From Epiperipatus broadwayi (Eukaryota; Onychophora; Udeonychophora; Euonychophora; Peripatidae): 64,000 nt of DNA. This document shows, piece by piece, positions 22,173 to 32,725 of this stretch. The notes beneath the pieces are model-generated. The model was not told where the DNA came from, made no database searches, and saw nothing but the letters and a program-made list of their open reading frames with translations. The position numbers and the translations under genes are program-made. Where the stretch lies: the NCBI GenBank assembly GCA_028023455.1, contig JAQFVV010012446.1, forward strand, positions 5,707,501 through 5,771,500, read 5' to 3'. How positions within the stretch are numbered: position 1 is the stretch's first letter; each line of letters starts with the position of its first letter.

Positions 22173-23164
22173 AATATACAATTTGAATATTTTTAATTAA
22201 ATTTAACTATAAAATATATTTAAAATGCCTTTATATATAAGATATTACAATGTTATAAATATTTAAACGAAAACGAACTTTTAATAAACTAAAAAATAAA
22301 TAAATATATATTTGACAATTATGATCATTTTTTTTGACGCTAACAAAAAGCGGTAAGGCAATGAATGGGTGTACTTTCACACCCAGAACTTGCCAGGAAC
22401 GAATAAAATAAAAATTAGCTTTTTTATACTTTTGAATTATATTCATTTTGAAATTTATAAAAGATTAGATCAAAAATTAGAACAACGAGATGATAAAAGC
22501 TATTGTTCCTTCTAGTTAATATTTTTTTTCAAAAAAGTATTATTTATTAAAAATTTAATTGCATTGAATTTACTTTTACCTTTTTAAAAAATAGGTTATG
22601 ATTACGAGATATATTAAAGACTTGTATTTGCTACACATCAGCATTTTTATCTTTGCCAAATAAGTTGATCTCCAATTACCACTTGGTTGTGTGTGGGGTT
22701 GCTAAAAATGAATGCTACACGTATAAATTTAAATATTATCGGTATATGTTTATCCACTCATCAGACAGTCCTGCGTGTCAGTCTAATTGAACTTAACTAG
22801 AATTGGAGTGACATCTCTTACCATTGCCCCTGCATATATAATTTTCTTGCATCTCTCACTGATTTCTTTGGTCCTGAAATGTGGAAAATAATCAAAACAA
22901 TTCTTTCTGTTTCCAATATTTATTTTGTTTAGTCTTTATACATGGTGACTAGAGATTTCATTGCATTCAGAATTATACCAGTGTATTGCAGTAACAATAT
23001 TTTCATTTAAAAGATGAATCATAAATAAGCGTTGGGGAACACTGTATAGGGGTTTTTGAAAGGAAGACATTTTCATAGTGCATGATAGCCACAACGGATC
23101 AGGGTGCAATTTATTTATATTTATTAAAAGCCCTCTAATAATGTTGAGAAATTCTCCATAGATG

Positions 23165-23300
23165 TGATTAACTGGTTACCTTAATAAAAAATTTGGGACC
23201 TGTCTGTCACAGAATGTGATGCAGTTGACTATTTTCAAAGGTACGGGATCATGCCCTTCTGAATAGTCACAATGATTGTTGAATGTCGTTAATTTTTCCG
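23165..23300 (+). pseudogene. Merlin-like transposase fragment
   Basis: The frame reads KIWDLSVTECDAVDYFQRYG followed, after a frame change, by HND-like residues. The minus-strand relative at 58.9 kb reads KIWDLPVTERDVVDYFQRYR followed by a cysteine and CTNG. This resembles the N-terminal region of ISXO2/Merlin-type transposases (an acidic helix then a C-x-NGH zinc-binding motif). Only about 45 codons remain. The assignment is tentative. Confidence 0.4.
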
Positions 23301-23394
23301 CAATTAATTTTTTTTTTTTTAAATGACAGTACTAAAAAATAAAATGTAATTATTAAATACTACTTTTTCTAACAGGCATTTTTTTTTGCAAAGA

Positions 23395-23480
23395 TTTTTT
23401 GGCAGCCCCCAAAACTGTAGATTTATCAAAAATATGGGCTGCCATCTTAGTTTACTTGAAAACTCACAAGTGCTATCTTT
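23395..23480. repeat. Merlin-like terminal repeat
   Basis: CTGTAGATTTATCAAAAATA followed by GGGCTGCCATCTTAGTTTAC matches both inverted ends of the element at 58585-59276, and lies downstream of the transposase-like fragment in the same relative order. The partner end on the left was not found. 23481-24091 has nothing recognisable. Confidence 0.5.
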
Positions 23481-24091
23481 TCTGGAAAAACAAAACTAGG
23501 AGATCTAGTCTAAAGATTTGCTCGACTTCTTTTGCGCTAAGTTGATGGGTTTAAGAATCATTCTCCATATGTAAAGTAAACATGTTATCAAAACAAAATC
23601 TCTTGCAAATATTATTATGCTCTGCAAAAACAGAATTGGCTGAAACTTTCTCTACATTGATAGCATCATTCAATTTTCTGTACTGTATTTCATGTCCATG
23701 AATACTTTTTTGTTGCGCATTTAGATTTCACGTAGATAATAGAGCTATGGGTTTTTTGCAGAGCATGTGATTAAGTTTTTGTTATGATAATAGTTTTATT
23801 TTGCACATGGTGAATGTTTTTTTTTAAAAAGAGAGAGAAATCAAGAAGGCATATTTTATAAATATATCAGACATTTTAATAAATAAAGAATTTAACTGTC
23901 TAAATATACACAAATCATGAAAAGTTAGCCATTCACGTTTAAACGCTAACATTTTATAATTTAGATATTAATTTGGATTCAAATTTTAATTGCATATGCT
24001 ATAGGGTTGCAATATAGGGTTGCAATACATGTCATAACTAAAATTTATTTATAGATATAATTTTGGGTTAGTGTAATTCCAAATGTTATAA

Positions 24092-24568
24092 TATGCTGGA
24101 CTATTTCCATCATCTATTATAAAATATTGAATGTTTAAAAAACTTTACCAAATACAGACAACTGGTAGTAATAAGCAAATAGACAACACAGGTTTGTAGA
24201 TTACACAATGTTTTGAATAGTATTATTCTCCGTTCTTCTTCAGGTGTTGCTGGACTGACCCATGACAATACTAGCATAGGAGACAAAATCACACCTTTAG
24301 ATTATCTGTCAATAGCTCAGTTGGTTAGAGCGCTGCCTTAAAATTCAGTATTTGTGAATCTAAAGGTGTGAGTTTGCCTCCTATGCTAGTATCGTCACTG
24401 GTCTGTCTAACAACACCCGAAGAAGTGCAGAGATTATGTAATCTACTAACCTTTGTTGTCTATTTCTATATTATTAATAGTTGTTTGTATTTGAAAAGTT
24501 AAAATAAAATTTAAATTTTTCTAGACCTTCAACATTTAATGATAGATGATGGAAATAGTCCAATATAA
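24092..24568. mobile_element. Two SINE S1 copies head to head
   Basis: The right copy (about 24306-24568, plus strand) has a tRNA-like head with TAGCTCAGTTGGTTAGAGCG, a perfect A-box style string, then a degenerate B-box, then the body GTCACTGGTCTGTCTAACAA and the end GATGATGGAAATAGTCC. The left copy (24092-24303) is the same body inverted, with only a stub of the head. The pair forms a foldback with the pol III head at its centre. It is a retrotransposed tRNA-derived SINE family; the partner LINE is unknown. Confidence 0.65.
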
Positions 24569-24874
24569 CTTCTAATATCATCATCACTAATTTTTGGGAA
24601 ATACTGTAATTCCAAAGTTTTGCCTTTAATTACATAATAGGATTTTAAATGTTACAAGTACAGTAAGTCTAATTTTTTGTATTGGCAACCATACCCCCTC
24701 CCCTTTTGTGAAAAAATATATGCTATATACATATGCAAACATATGTATATACAGTATGTATATTTCTATGCAACATATATATTATTTATTTAAAGTAATA
24801 TTCTTTATTAAACACAAATGATATTTACATAATTACAAAGGTTATATTAAGTTTGTCTAACAACGTTTCTTCCA

Positions 24875-25165
24875 TTAACCATCACATGATCACTATCTCT
24901 TATACTAGTACATATTTGTTTATAAACAAAGCAAAACTCTCCATACAGTATTGCCACCCTGTGCCAACCAGAGTAATCAATGAATGCCAGAAGGCTTTTA
25001 AATCCCTATCTAATGCCTATTCATCCAATATCCCCAGACTAGTTTCTGGCTTGATGAGTAGGCATTAGATAGGGATTTTATGCACAAGCCTTCTGGCATT
25101 CATTGATTACTCTGGTTGGCACACGGTGGCAATACTGTATGGAGAGTTTTGCTTTGTTTATAAAC
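24875..25165. mobile_element. HH-B element arranged as a palindrome
   Basis: Left and right arms of about 115 bp (outer GTTTATAAACAAAGCAAAAC, then CAGAGTAATCAATGAATGCC and ATCCCTATCTAATGCCTA) face each other. On the minus strand the left part begins in the hammerhead stem II loop (CAAGCCAGAAACTAGTC) and runs to the family 3' end; the plus-strand part begins just after the ribozyme. Imperfect direct repeats ACGTTTCTTCCAT and ACATTTCTTCAAT (24862-24874 and 25164-25176) may be the target duplication. About 40 bp of unpaired family sequence lies at the left. The full ribozyme core is absent. Confidence 0.65.
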
Positions 25166-25176
25166 ATTTCTTCAAT

Positions 25177-26100
25177 ACTGTCATAATACTCAAGGCATTT
25201 TTTTCATTACCTGATATATATTTTTTTTCTTTTTTTTATACCTAACTAATACATTCTTAGACTGAAAATGGGTTTTCCTACCATAATTCACATGTGGACG
25301 GAGCAGTTCCGCCCCACACCGATTCAATAGTATTCCCAGGCCAATATTTTAAACATACATTAAAGTAATCATTCCAATCTCTATCTAGATTTCTCAGCCA
25401 ATTGAATTTTTTATGGTCAAAATTCGAGCTTTAATAGCGCTTAACAAGCTTTTTCAAATATCCCTACCCCCAGACCGGTTTCTATTAAAGATCATTATAT
25501 AACATTTGTAATACAAGCTTATTAAATTAAGTCAGGTGATGTATGACTTGATTTCTTTGCATATATATATATGTTTGTGTTAATAGTAATAATGTAAGTT
25601 TAATTAAAGTTTAATCAGGTTGTTAGAGATAATCCAAGAAATATTATGTTGTTTTTTCAAGATATAAAGAAAATGGAATGAGATAAAACCAGATAAAAAG
25701 TTTAACTTGTTTGTATAAACTGTTTTCTTATACAGTTAATTATTCCCAACAATAATAAAACCTATAAATAAAAGATTGGCAGGGAGAGGTCAGAGATGAA
25801 TTATGAACTGGAGATGGGACTATGTAGAGTTCAGATATATATATATAGAGCAAACTGATGGGGAAAATCTTTTGAAGACTATAGTGACCAATAATTATAA
25901 TATAGCTCAGTTTGTTATCCCAAAGAAGTCTGCCTTTGGGTATTAGTAAGATTAGGAGCTTTATATAGATTGTACTGTTCTTCATTATTATTCTAACAAA
26001 TCTAAGGATATAAAAGTTTTATTTTTATTGATTTACATATATATAAATTTATGATATTTGAATACAAGTATAATTTATATATTTGGAGCTTGGAGTTTAG
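25177..26100. other. Unannotated stretch
   Basis: AT-rich sequence without a recognised gene, RNA or repeat. Confidence 0.4.
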
Positions 26101-26203
26101 ATATAATATAGGGAGTTTGAACACATACTTTCAAGATCCCTTCAGCTATTCAATATCTCATACAACTGATACATATGACCACACACATGTAAAAAAGGTA
26201 AAT

Positions 26204-26254
26204 GATCTCAATATTTCATGCTGAAACAATATTCATCAGCTGGTCCAGATGTGT
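26204..26254 (-). ncRNA. Hammerhead ribozyme, HH-A family, minus strand
   Basis: CTGATGA (complement of 26233-26239) and GAAA (complement of 26214-26217) are intact. Stem II has lost several pairs, and a deletion has removed bases in the stem III and stem I region. The core is present but the fold is weaker than in its sister motif in the other arm. Confidence 0.5.
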
Positions 26255-26261
26255 GGGGGCT

Positions 26262-26320
26262 GATGATCTGGATTAACTGATGAATGCTGGTTCAGCATGA
26301 AATACGTATATTGTAGATTA
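26262..26320 (+). ncRNA. Hammerhead ribozyme type I, HH-A family, intact core
   Basis: CTGATGA at 26277-26283 and GAAA at 26299-26302. Stem II is AUGCU/AGCAU with loop GGUUC (all Watson-Crick pairs, while the common form has a G-U closing pair). Stem III is AUA-CG-UAU and the cleavage-site base is A at 26310. Stem I has two to three inner pairs and an outer AUGAUC/GAUUAU helix. A plausible active sequence. Confidence 0.75.
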
Positions 26321-27188
26321 TCTTTTTTACATGTGTATGATCATGGGAAGGAGTTGTATGAGATAGAGTGGATAGTTGAAGGGAGCTTGAAAGTCTGTGT
26401 TCAAATCCTGTGTATTATATACAAATTTAATAAATCATAAATGTCAACAACTAACTGGTTACTATATATAAATTGTATCCCATAATCTTAATGCATAAAC
26501 AAAAAATCAGCAGTCTGTTGGCAAGGGAAACACTATAATATGGCCTAATTATAATGTTGCCATGGGAATAGATAGATGATTTTTTTATTGACTTATGAAG
26601 TTGTGATATAATTTTGTATATAATACAAATTATATTGCAAATCTGTAATATGATTTATTAAAAATGAAACAAATCAGCTGTTGATACTGAAGCAGTCGGA
26701 TCTGAGTTCGATCCTAGCTTCATGACATCTAGCCATAAGCCCACTTCAAATCCTAGTACTAATCTTAAATTTCCGATGCAATGGGGCTTTATACGTTCAA
26801 TCCACGCTAATTTCCATAAAGAAAACTTATTTTATAAATGTGTATTAAAATTAATCCTTTCAGATTTAAATTGATCAATTCTATTAATAAATTCATGATA
26901 AAATTATTCATTAATTTATATACATTATAACTGCATGGATTGTGCGTATATATTTGTAAATATTTAAATATATATAATTGTTCGAAAGTTTCATTGCGTC
27001 GGGAGTGTTTGATTTTATTTCACTTTTAAATAATTTGTTAAATTTTTAATGATTAAAAGCTACATTCTTTCTATAAGCTTTCAGATTTTCCCTTTCCAAA
27101 AACAATGGGTTAAGTTTTATTAATTAGAAAAAAAGTTAAGTATTTAAAATGTAAGGATTTCCTAATTAAAATCATTTTCTGATTTTAA

Positions 27189-27218
27189 GAATTCATTTTC
27201 TAATTAGAAAATGAATTC
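27189..27218. repeat. Perfect 30-bp palindrome
   Basis: GAATTCATTTTCTAA and its mirror meet without a spacer, with TAATTA at the centre. It could be a binding site or chance in AT-rich DNA. The surrounding 27219-27904 has no recognised gene. Confidence 0.6.
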
Positions 27219-27904
27219 AAGTTAATGAGTTTGAAAGCCTTATTGAAGGAATGTATCTAAAAACAACCAGTAAATTTTGTAACATTGATAATGAAAGAAG
27301 CGCAAGCCTGAAGGCATTGGATACAGTATATATAGCTCTGAAAAGTTTGGAGAAAAGGAAGCCATTTTTGTTGTAGAGAAGTGCAGTAAACTCTATGCGT
27401 TTAAAAATCATGAAATTCAATAGTGTTTCAATCATGGTGAAGGGCTAAACGTCAGGAATCTGGCTATTGTTCCTGAAGTCCCCTAAAAATCTTCAATGAA
27501 GCTGCTCAATCTTTTTCGGACCAATCATGCTGCTAAAATCGTGAAAATTCATTAAAAAAAAATACTGTTCAAGTAATCGATCAAATGCATGCCTACATTT
27601 TCCTCACCCGGACGTGTAAACTAAGGATCCAGCCCGGAAGAAATGGGTAATATCTTTCCGTAATGAACCTTCAACTTTCTGGCCAGTTTCCGAACTTTAT
27701 TTTACACTCCCTTTAAGAGCTCTTTTCATTCTTTAATGTAATAATCTCTGTGTAAAACTTTCTTTTATTTATGCTATTTTAAATTATGTCGTAATTCTAA
27801 ATCTCTAGTCCTTAGATTTAATTCTCCTTTCTTATGATGGCGGTTCATTTACTATATTATATATTGAGTGATTTATTAATGTCGTTTATTTTTAATTATG
27901 TGTC

Positions 27905-28042
27905 AATAATCTTTCGACTCGATGAGCTCCTTTGTTCTACTTGCCTCACGCAAATAATATAATATTAAATTTGATAATAATTCTCGCCCATTAGAACTAG
28001 ATTTATACAGTTCTATCAATCATCGAGTCGAAAGAAATTATT
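27905..28042. mobile_element. Short inverted-repeat element
   Basis: AATAAT followed by CTTTCGACTCGATGA at the left is mirrored at the right, where the inverted 15-mer is perfect, giving a 138-bp segment. The interior is AT-rich and non-coding. It is a candidate MITE; no second copy or target duplication was identified. 28043-29480 shows no recognisable gene or repeat. Confidence 0.45.
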
Positions 28043-30105
28043 AAATATTTGTTATTTTTATAATTGGCTAATAATAAATTATTAGCTCCGTTTCTCACCA
28101 ATGTCCCCAGCTCCTATCTAATTTACAAATGTTTATATATCCAAATAATGTTAAAATGTTTTTTCTCGTATTCACCAATATTTATTTATTCATATATAAT
28201 GTTAAAATATTTTTGCAAAAGGGCCGATAAAGGAATCAACTATATTCTAATTCAAATTTCAATTACTTGCTATTTAGATTCAGGAAGGGCATGATGTTTG
28301 GGGCATAATTAATATAATTTTATAAATGCATTGAAATAGTTTTAGTTAAAAGCACGTTTGACTTTAATTAATTTGATCAAGTCATCACGTAGAGCATTCT
28401 ATAATTGGGTTTTATTATTCAAACAGTGACTCTCAAGTCATCATCGTCGAACGTTGCTGATGTAGGGCAATCTTCCGCTCCATTAGGCTTGTCGGTGATA
28501 ATATTTCTGTTATTTTAAATTATCGAGGAAGAAAGCACTTCCTCTCCTGTTCATGTTATATTTGGAACACCAAAGGCTCATAGTTATGACTCGGCCTGGC
28601 TTCCCCGTGTTTCACCTCTTCTTAAAGGGCAGTAAGACTTGTGAAATATGAGCCGCCATAAGACTTAAATCATCGACCAGCTATTATCTTTCAATTTCAT
28701 TTTATAGCTCATAATTCATCAGCACCGTTACCTCTCTGTTCCAGTAAAGCCCGCTTTGATGCTCGTAATTCGTGATAAAGTGATTTCAATTAAAGTCGAA
28801 CAAATTCTCAGTTATCTCAAAGTAAATAAGTTTTCCAATAAAGATTAAAGTTATGCCCTAAATACGTTATTTGCTCTTCATGAATGGATTTGCGAATGTG
28901 AAAATAAATCTCACATTCTTTCGTATAAAATTAGAGTAATAATGTCCTTTACAAATGAATAACTTTATCTGACTTTATTTTCTTGTTGGGGGCATAGACA
29001 AAGAATTCCAAAATATTGCGTAATACTCATTGGCATATAATAAGGACCGCCACTCTTATTATAATTATAAACTTTGTTTAAGGACTAGAATTAATTAATA
29101 TAATCATTATTTAAAATTCAAACAAAACAAACTATTATTATTAAATATTTTCTAAACACACTTGGTTTCTTAGTTTCTTAATTCTCTTATTCAATAATTA
29201 TTTTAATGTTAATGCTCGCTGTCTGTGTTGGCAACCCAAACATATACATATGATTCGATTTAAAAAAGTATCTTCAAGTTAATTAATTATCCGATATTAG
29301 TGTCAGTTCAGGGGTCTCTAATCCTCACCAACTGTTGAGCTAGTTTCTTGGCGCATAGCACTGTGCCATCGATTTAGATTTCTACTAATCTGAGCTGGTG
29401 AGTTGGGTTTGAATTCAGTTTGAACCGCCTGAGTTTGGATCTGACTTGCTGTTGAGGTGGTGGTTTTTCGACTGGTGTAATATATATTGAAACAGATATA
29501 CTGTTCCTCGTATATATATTCAAAAGATCCCCCCCCCCCATTTAAAAATGTCTAGCGTGATTCAGTCTAATTGGGAATGAAATAAAAAAAAAAAAGTTTA
29601 TCATTTAAAATTAAGAAGTAAATAAAAGCTGTGATTTGTTAAAAAAAAATTATATTTTTAATTTTGTGATTGATGGATTTGAATAAAGTGTTATGTTATC
29701 TTATTTTTTTTTTATCTGTCACAATAAAAAAAAAAAAAATTATCCAATCATTAAAAAGAAAAAAAAAGACACTTGGGCTAAACTGAAGCAGTAGGCAAAT
29801 TAGGCACGTCGTCGGAAGAAAAGAACTTTTTTTTTTCTCTTGTCTTACACAGAGAGGCAGAACATATTAAATGTTTTTTTAAAAAAAAGTGTATTACTTA
29901 ATTCTTTTGACACATTAAAATATAGCTTTAACAAAACGTGAAAATGGAAAAAGAAAGCTTTGCTAGAGGAATTATAATGATAATGGGGTAAATTAGCGGC
30001 TTCACTCTCTCCATGCTGTGCCATGACTTTCCCAAGATAATGCTAAATAGATGAAATAACCCGCCCTCTTTTTGAGTAAACTAGACTGCAAAACTGGAAG
30101 GTAAT

Positions 30106-30396
30106 TATATTATAAAAATATTTAAACATCTTTATCACAAATTATAAATTGACATTATGAAATATCTACATAAAAATTATTTTTATAAAAATATTTAAAC
30201 ATCTTTATCATATGTTATAAAGTGAAGTTATGAAACGGTTGCATAAATTTTGTTTTATAAAATATTAAAACATCTTTATCATACGTTATAAAGTGAAGTT
30301 ATGAAATAATTACATAGAATTTGTTTTATAAAATATTAGAACATGTTTATCATACGTTATAAAGTGAAGTTATGAAATAGCTATACGCAAATTTAT
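30106..30396 (+). repeat. 72-bp tandem repeat in 5' LTR
   Basis: Four full units and a partial one share TTTTATAAAATATT, AACATCTTTATCATACG and TTATAAAGTGAAGTTATGAA. The same array occurs in the 3' LTR at 35402-35697 with the same number of units. Confidence 0.8.
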
Positions 30397-30648
30397 TTAT
30401 AAAAATATTTGAACGTATTTACTATATGGATTAGAAATGCTTCAATTGCATATTACTTCTATCTGGGTAATGTAACAGAGTTTATGTGTATGAATATACC
30501 TTTATATTTGACTAAATTATAAATGCTTCAATTACCAAATGATAAATGCTCCACAAACCAAGAATTGCTGAGTTTAAATGTCTACCAATCAGTAATAATT
30601 CATAAAATAATGAAATGCTGTATAAATCATAAATGCTTGACTGCTTCT

Positions 30649-31928
30649 AAGCTTCTTATCATAAATGAATTCAAAATGAACTATTGTTGAATTAGAATAT
30701 TTCTAAGCTTCTTCTCATAAATGAATTCAAAATGAACTATTGTTGAATTAGAATATTTCCAAGCTTCTTCTCATAAATGAATTCAAAATGAACTATTGTT
30801 GAATTAGAATGTTTCCAAGCTTCTTCTCATAAATGAATTCAAAATGAACTATTGTTGAATTAGAATGTTTCCAAGCTTCTTCTCATAAATGAATTCAAAA
30901 TGAACTATTGTTGAATTAGAATGTTTCCAAGCTTCTTCTCATAAATGAATTCAAAATGAACTATTGTTGAATTAGAATATTTCCAAGCTTCTTCTCATAA
31001 ATGAATTCAAAAATGAACTATTGTTGAATTAGAATGTTTCCAAGCTTCTTCTCATAAAGGAATTCAAAAATGAACTATTGTTGAATTAGAATGTTTCCAA
31101 GCTTCTTCTCATAAATGAATTCAAAATGAACTATTGTTGAATTAGAATATTTCCAAGCTTCTTCTCATAAAGGAATTCAAAAATGAACTATTGTTGAATT
31201 AGAATGTTTCCAAGCTTCTTCTCATAAATGAATTCAAAATGAACTATTGTTGAATTAGAATGTTTCCAAGCTTCTTCTCATAAATGAATTCAAAATGAAC
31301 TATTGTTGAATTAGAATGTTTCCAAGCTTCTTCTCATAAATGAATTCAAAATGAACTATTGTTGAATTAGAATATTTCCAAGCTTCTTCTCATAAAGGAA
31401 TTCAAAAATGAACTATTGTTGAATTAGAATGTTTCCAAGCTTCTTCTCATAAATGAATTCAAAATGAACTATTGTTGAATTAGAATGTTTCCAAGCTTCT
31501 TCTCATAAATGAATTCAAAATGAACTATTGTTGAATTAGAATATTTCCAAGCTTCTTCTCATAAAGGAATTCAAAAATGAACTATTGTTGAATTAGAATG
31601 TTTCCAAGCTTCTTCTCATAAATGAATTCAAAATGAACTATTGTTGAATTAGAATGTTTCCAAGCTTCTTCTCATAAATGAATTCAAAATGAACTATTGT
31701 TGAATTAGAATATTTCCAAGCTTCTTCTCATAAAGGAATTCAAAAATGAACTATTGTTGAATTAGAATGTTTCCAAGCTTCTTCTCATAAATGAATTCAA
31801 AATGAACTATTGTTGAATTAGAATATTTCCAAGCTTCTTCTCATAAAGGAATTCAAAAATGAACTATTGTTGAATTAGACTGTTTCCAAACTTCTTCTCA
31901 TAAATGAATTTGTAAATGAACTATTGAT
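30649..31928 (+). repeat. 56-bp minisatellite in 5' LTR, about 23 units
   Basis: Unit AAGCTTCTTCTCATAAATGA, ATTCAAAATGAACTATTGTT, GAATTAGAATGTTTCC. Two variants alternate: a 56-bp form (AAATGAATTCAAAATG) and a 57-bp form (AAAGGAATTCAAAAATG), with ATATTT or ATGTTT near the end. The variants occur in a higher-order order, suggesting growth by duplication of blocks. Flanking first and last units are degenerate. Confidence 0.95.
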
Positions 31929-32412
31929 AAAAAAAAAACTGCTTCTAACTCTTTCATAAGTAAAATGAAAATGAGTTATCATGTGGATAGAAATGAACTT
32001 CGTTAGAAATTGCAAATTAATTGTTATTTAATAAAATTTTTGTTACTAAAAATTAAATTGGTTATCCAGTTGTCCAATTCTGTTTTGTTTTATTGCATCA
32101 CTCATCAGTTATAGCACTTGTTCATGAGAATCTCATGCCTTCTGAGCTACGTCTGGCATAACTAGACCTAGGCAAGTCAGGTTGTAGTGAGACGGAACTC
32201 TAATGGCGCTGTTTGGAAAACCAAACATAGAAATGTTTAGATGCTTCCAGTCTCTATGGTACTACATCCTCTGATGAGCAGGAAATATTGTTGTAGGGGG
32301 CGTTAACATCTGCATTAGGAATGCCAATTGATAGTTCCTTCCTGCAGCATGCTCATCAGAAAATTGTTACAACTGATGTAATAAAAGGGTTGTATGGGGG
32401 TCCGGTTACATT

Positions 32413-32430
32413 TGGCGCCCAACGTGGGGC
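32413..32430 (+). promoter_or_regulatory. Primer binding site, tRNA-Lys(CUU)
   Basis: TGGCGCCCAACGTGGGGC, two bases after the LTR end, is the exact complement of the last 18 nucleotides of animal tRNA-Lys with anticodon CUU including CCA. It primes minus-strand cDNA synthesis. Confidence 0.9.
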
Positions 32431-32725
32431 CTTATCTGGCATAGGCCGGTTAATTTGCCACCCTACTGTGAGGTCCGATCTAGCTAGCCTACTCATAGGC
32501 ATAAGCAGATCACGATTCTGTGATATGAACAATGCATATGATGCAGTGATGTGATTTGTTCAGGAAGGGTGGAAAAATAAAAGTTTAAAAGAAAAACACA
32601 AAAATGAATGGCATAGAGAATAAAACAGGCATTTTAAAGAAGATGGAGTAAAGTCATGGTGTGGATGGAGAGAGAAGCTTATTAAAGTTGAAATAAAAAA
32701 AATACCACTAAACTAGAATAAAATA

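Larger units (their letters stand above)
26104..26420. mobile_element. HH-A foldback element, compact copy
   Basis: Two arms (outer GAGTTTGAACACA and TGTGTTCAAATCC) meet after only a short centre at 26252-26262, so the element is about 300 bp with a hammerhead in each arm facing outward. The tRNA-like outer string GTTCAAATCC resembles a B box, but a matching A box is not convincing. Sequence after it (26421-27188) has no clear feature. Confidence 0.7.
29488..32410 (+). repeat. 5' LTR (2923 bp)
   Basis: It starts TGAAACAGATATACTG and ends GGTCCGGTTACA. Contents in order: a C-run, unique sequence, four to five tandem units of about 72 bp (about 30106-30396), unique sequence, a 56-bp minisatellite (30649-31928), and a terminal unique part with AATAAA at 32380-32385 as the likely polyadenylation signal. 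It is 564 bp longer than its partner, fully accounted for by ten extra minisatellite units. Confidence 0.9.

Noticed and set aside
27217-27375. Plus-strand frame of about 50 codons (NERSASLKALDTVYIALKSL)
   Set aside because: It looks mildly protein-like but no family was recognised and no splice sites or relatives support it.
30649-31928. Regular repeats suggesting a CRISPR-like array
   Set aside because: There are no spacers; units abut directly. It is a minisatellite in an animal LTR element.
32271-32300. CTGATGAGCAGGAAATATTG in both LTRs, looking like a hammerhead core
   Set aside because: Only four bases separate CTGATGA from GAAA, so no stem II can form. CTGATGAGC instead pairs with GCTCATCAG at 32351-32359 as a simple hairpin.
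32321-32554. Open frame of 77 codons across the LTR end and primer site
   Set aside because: It overlaps the LTR/primer-binding junction and has no protein resemblance.
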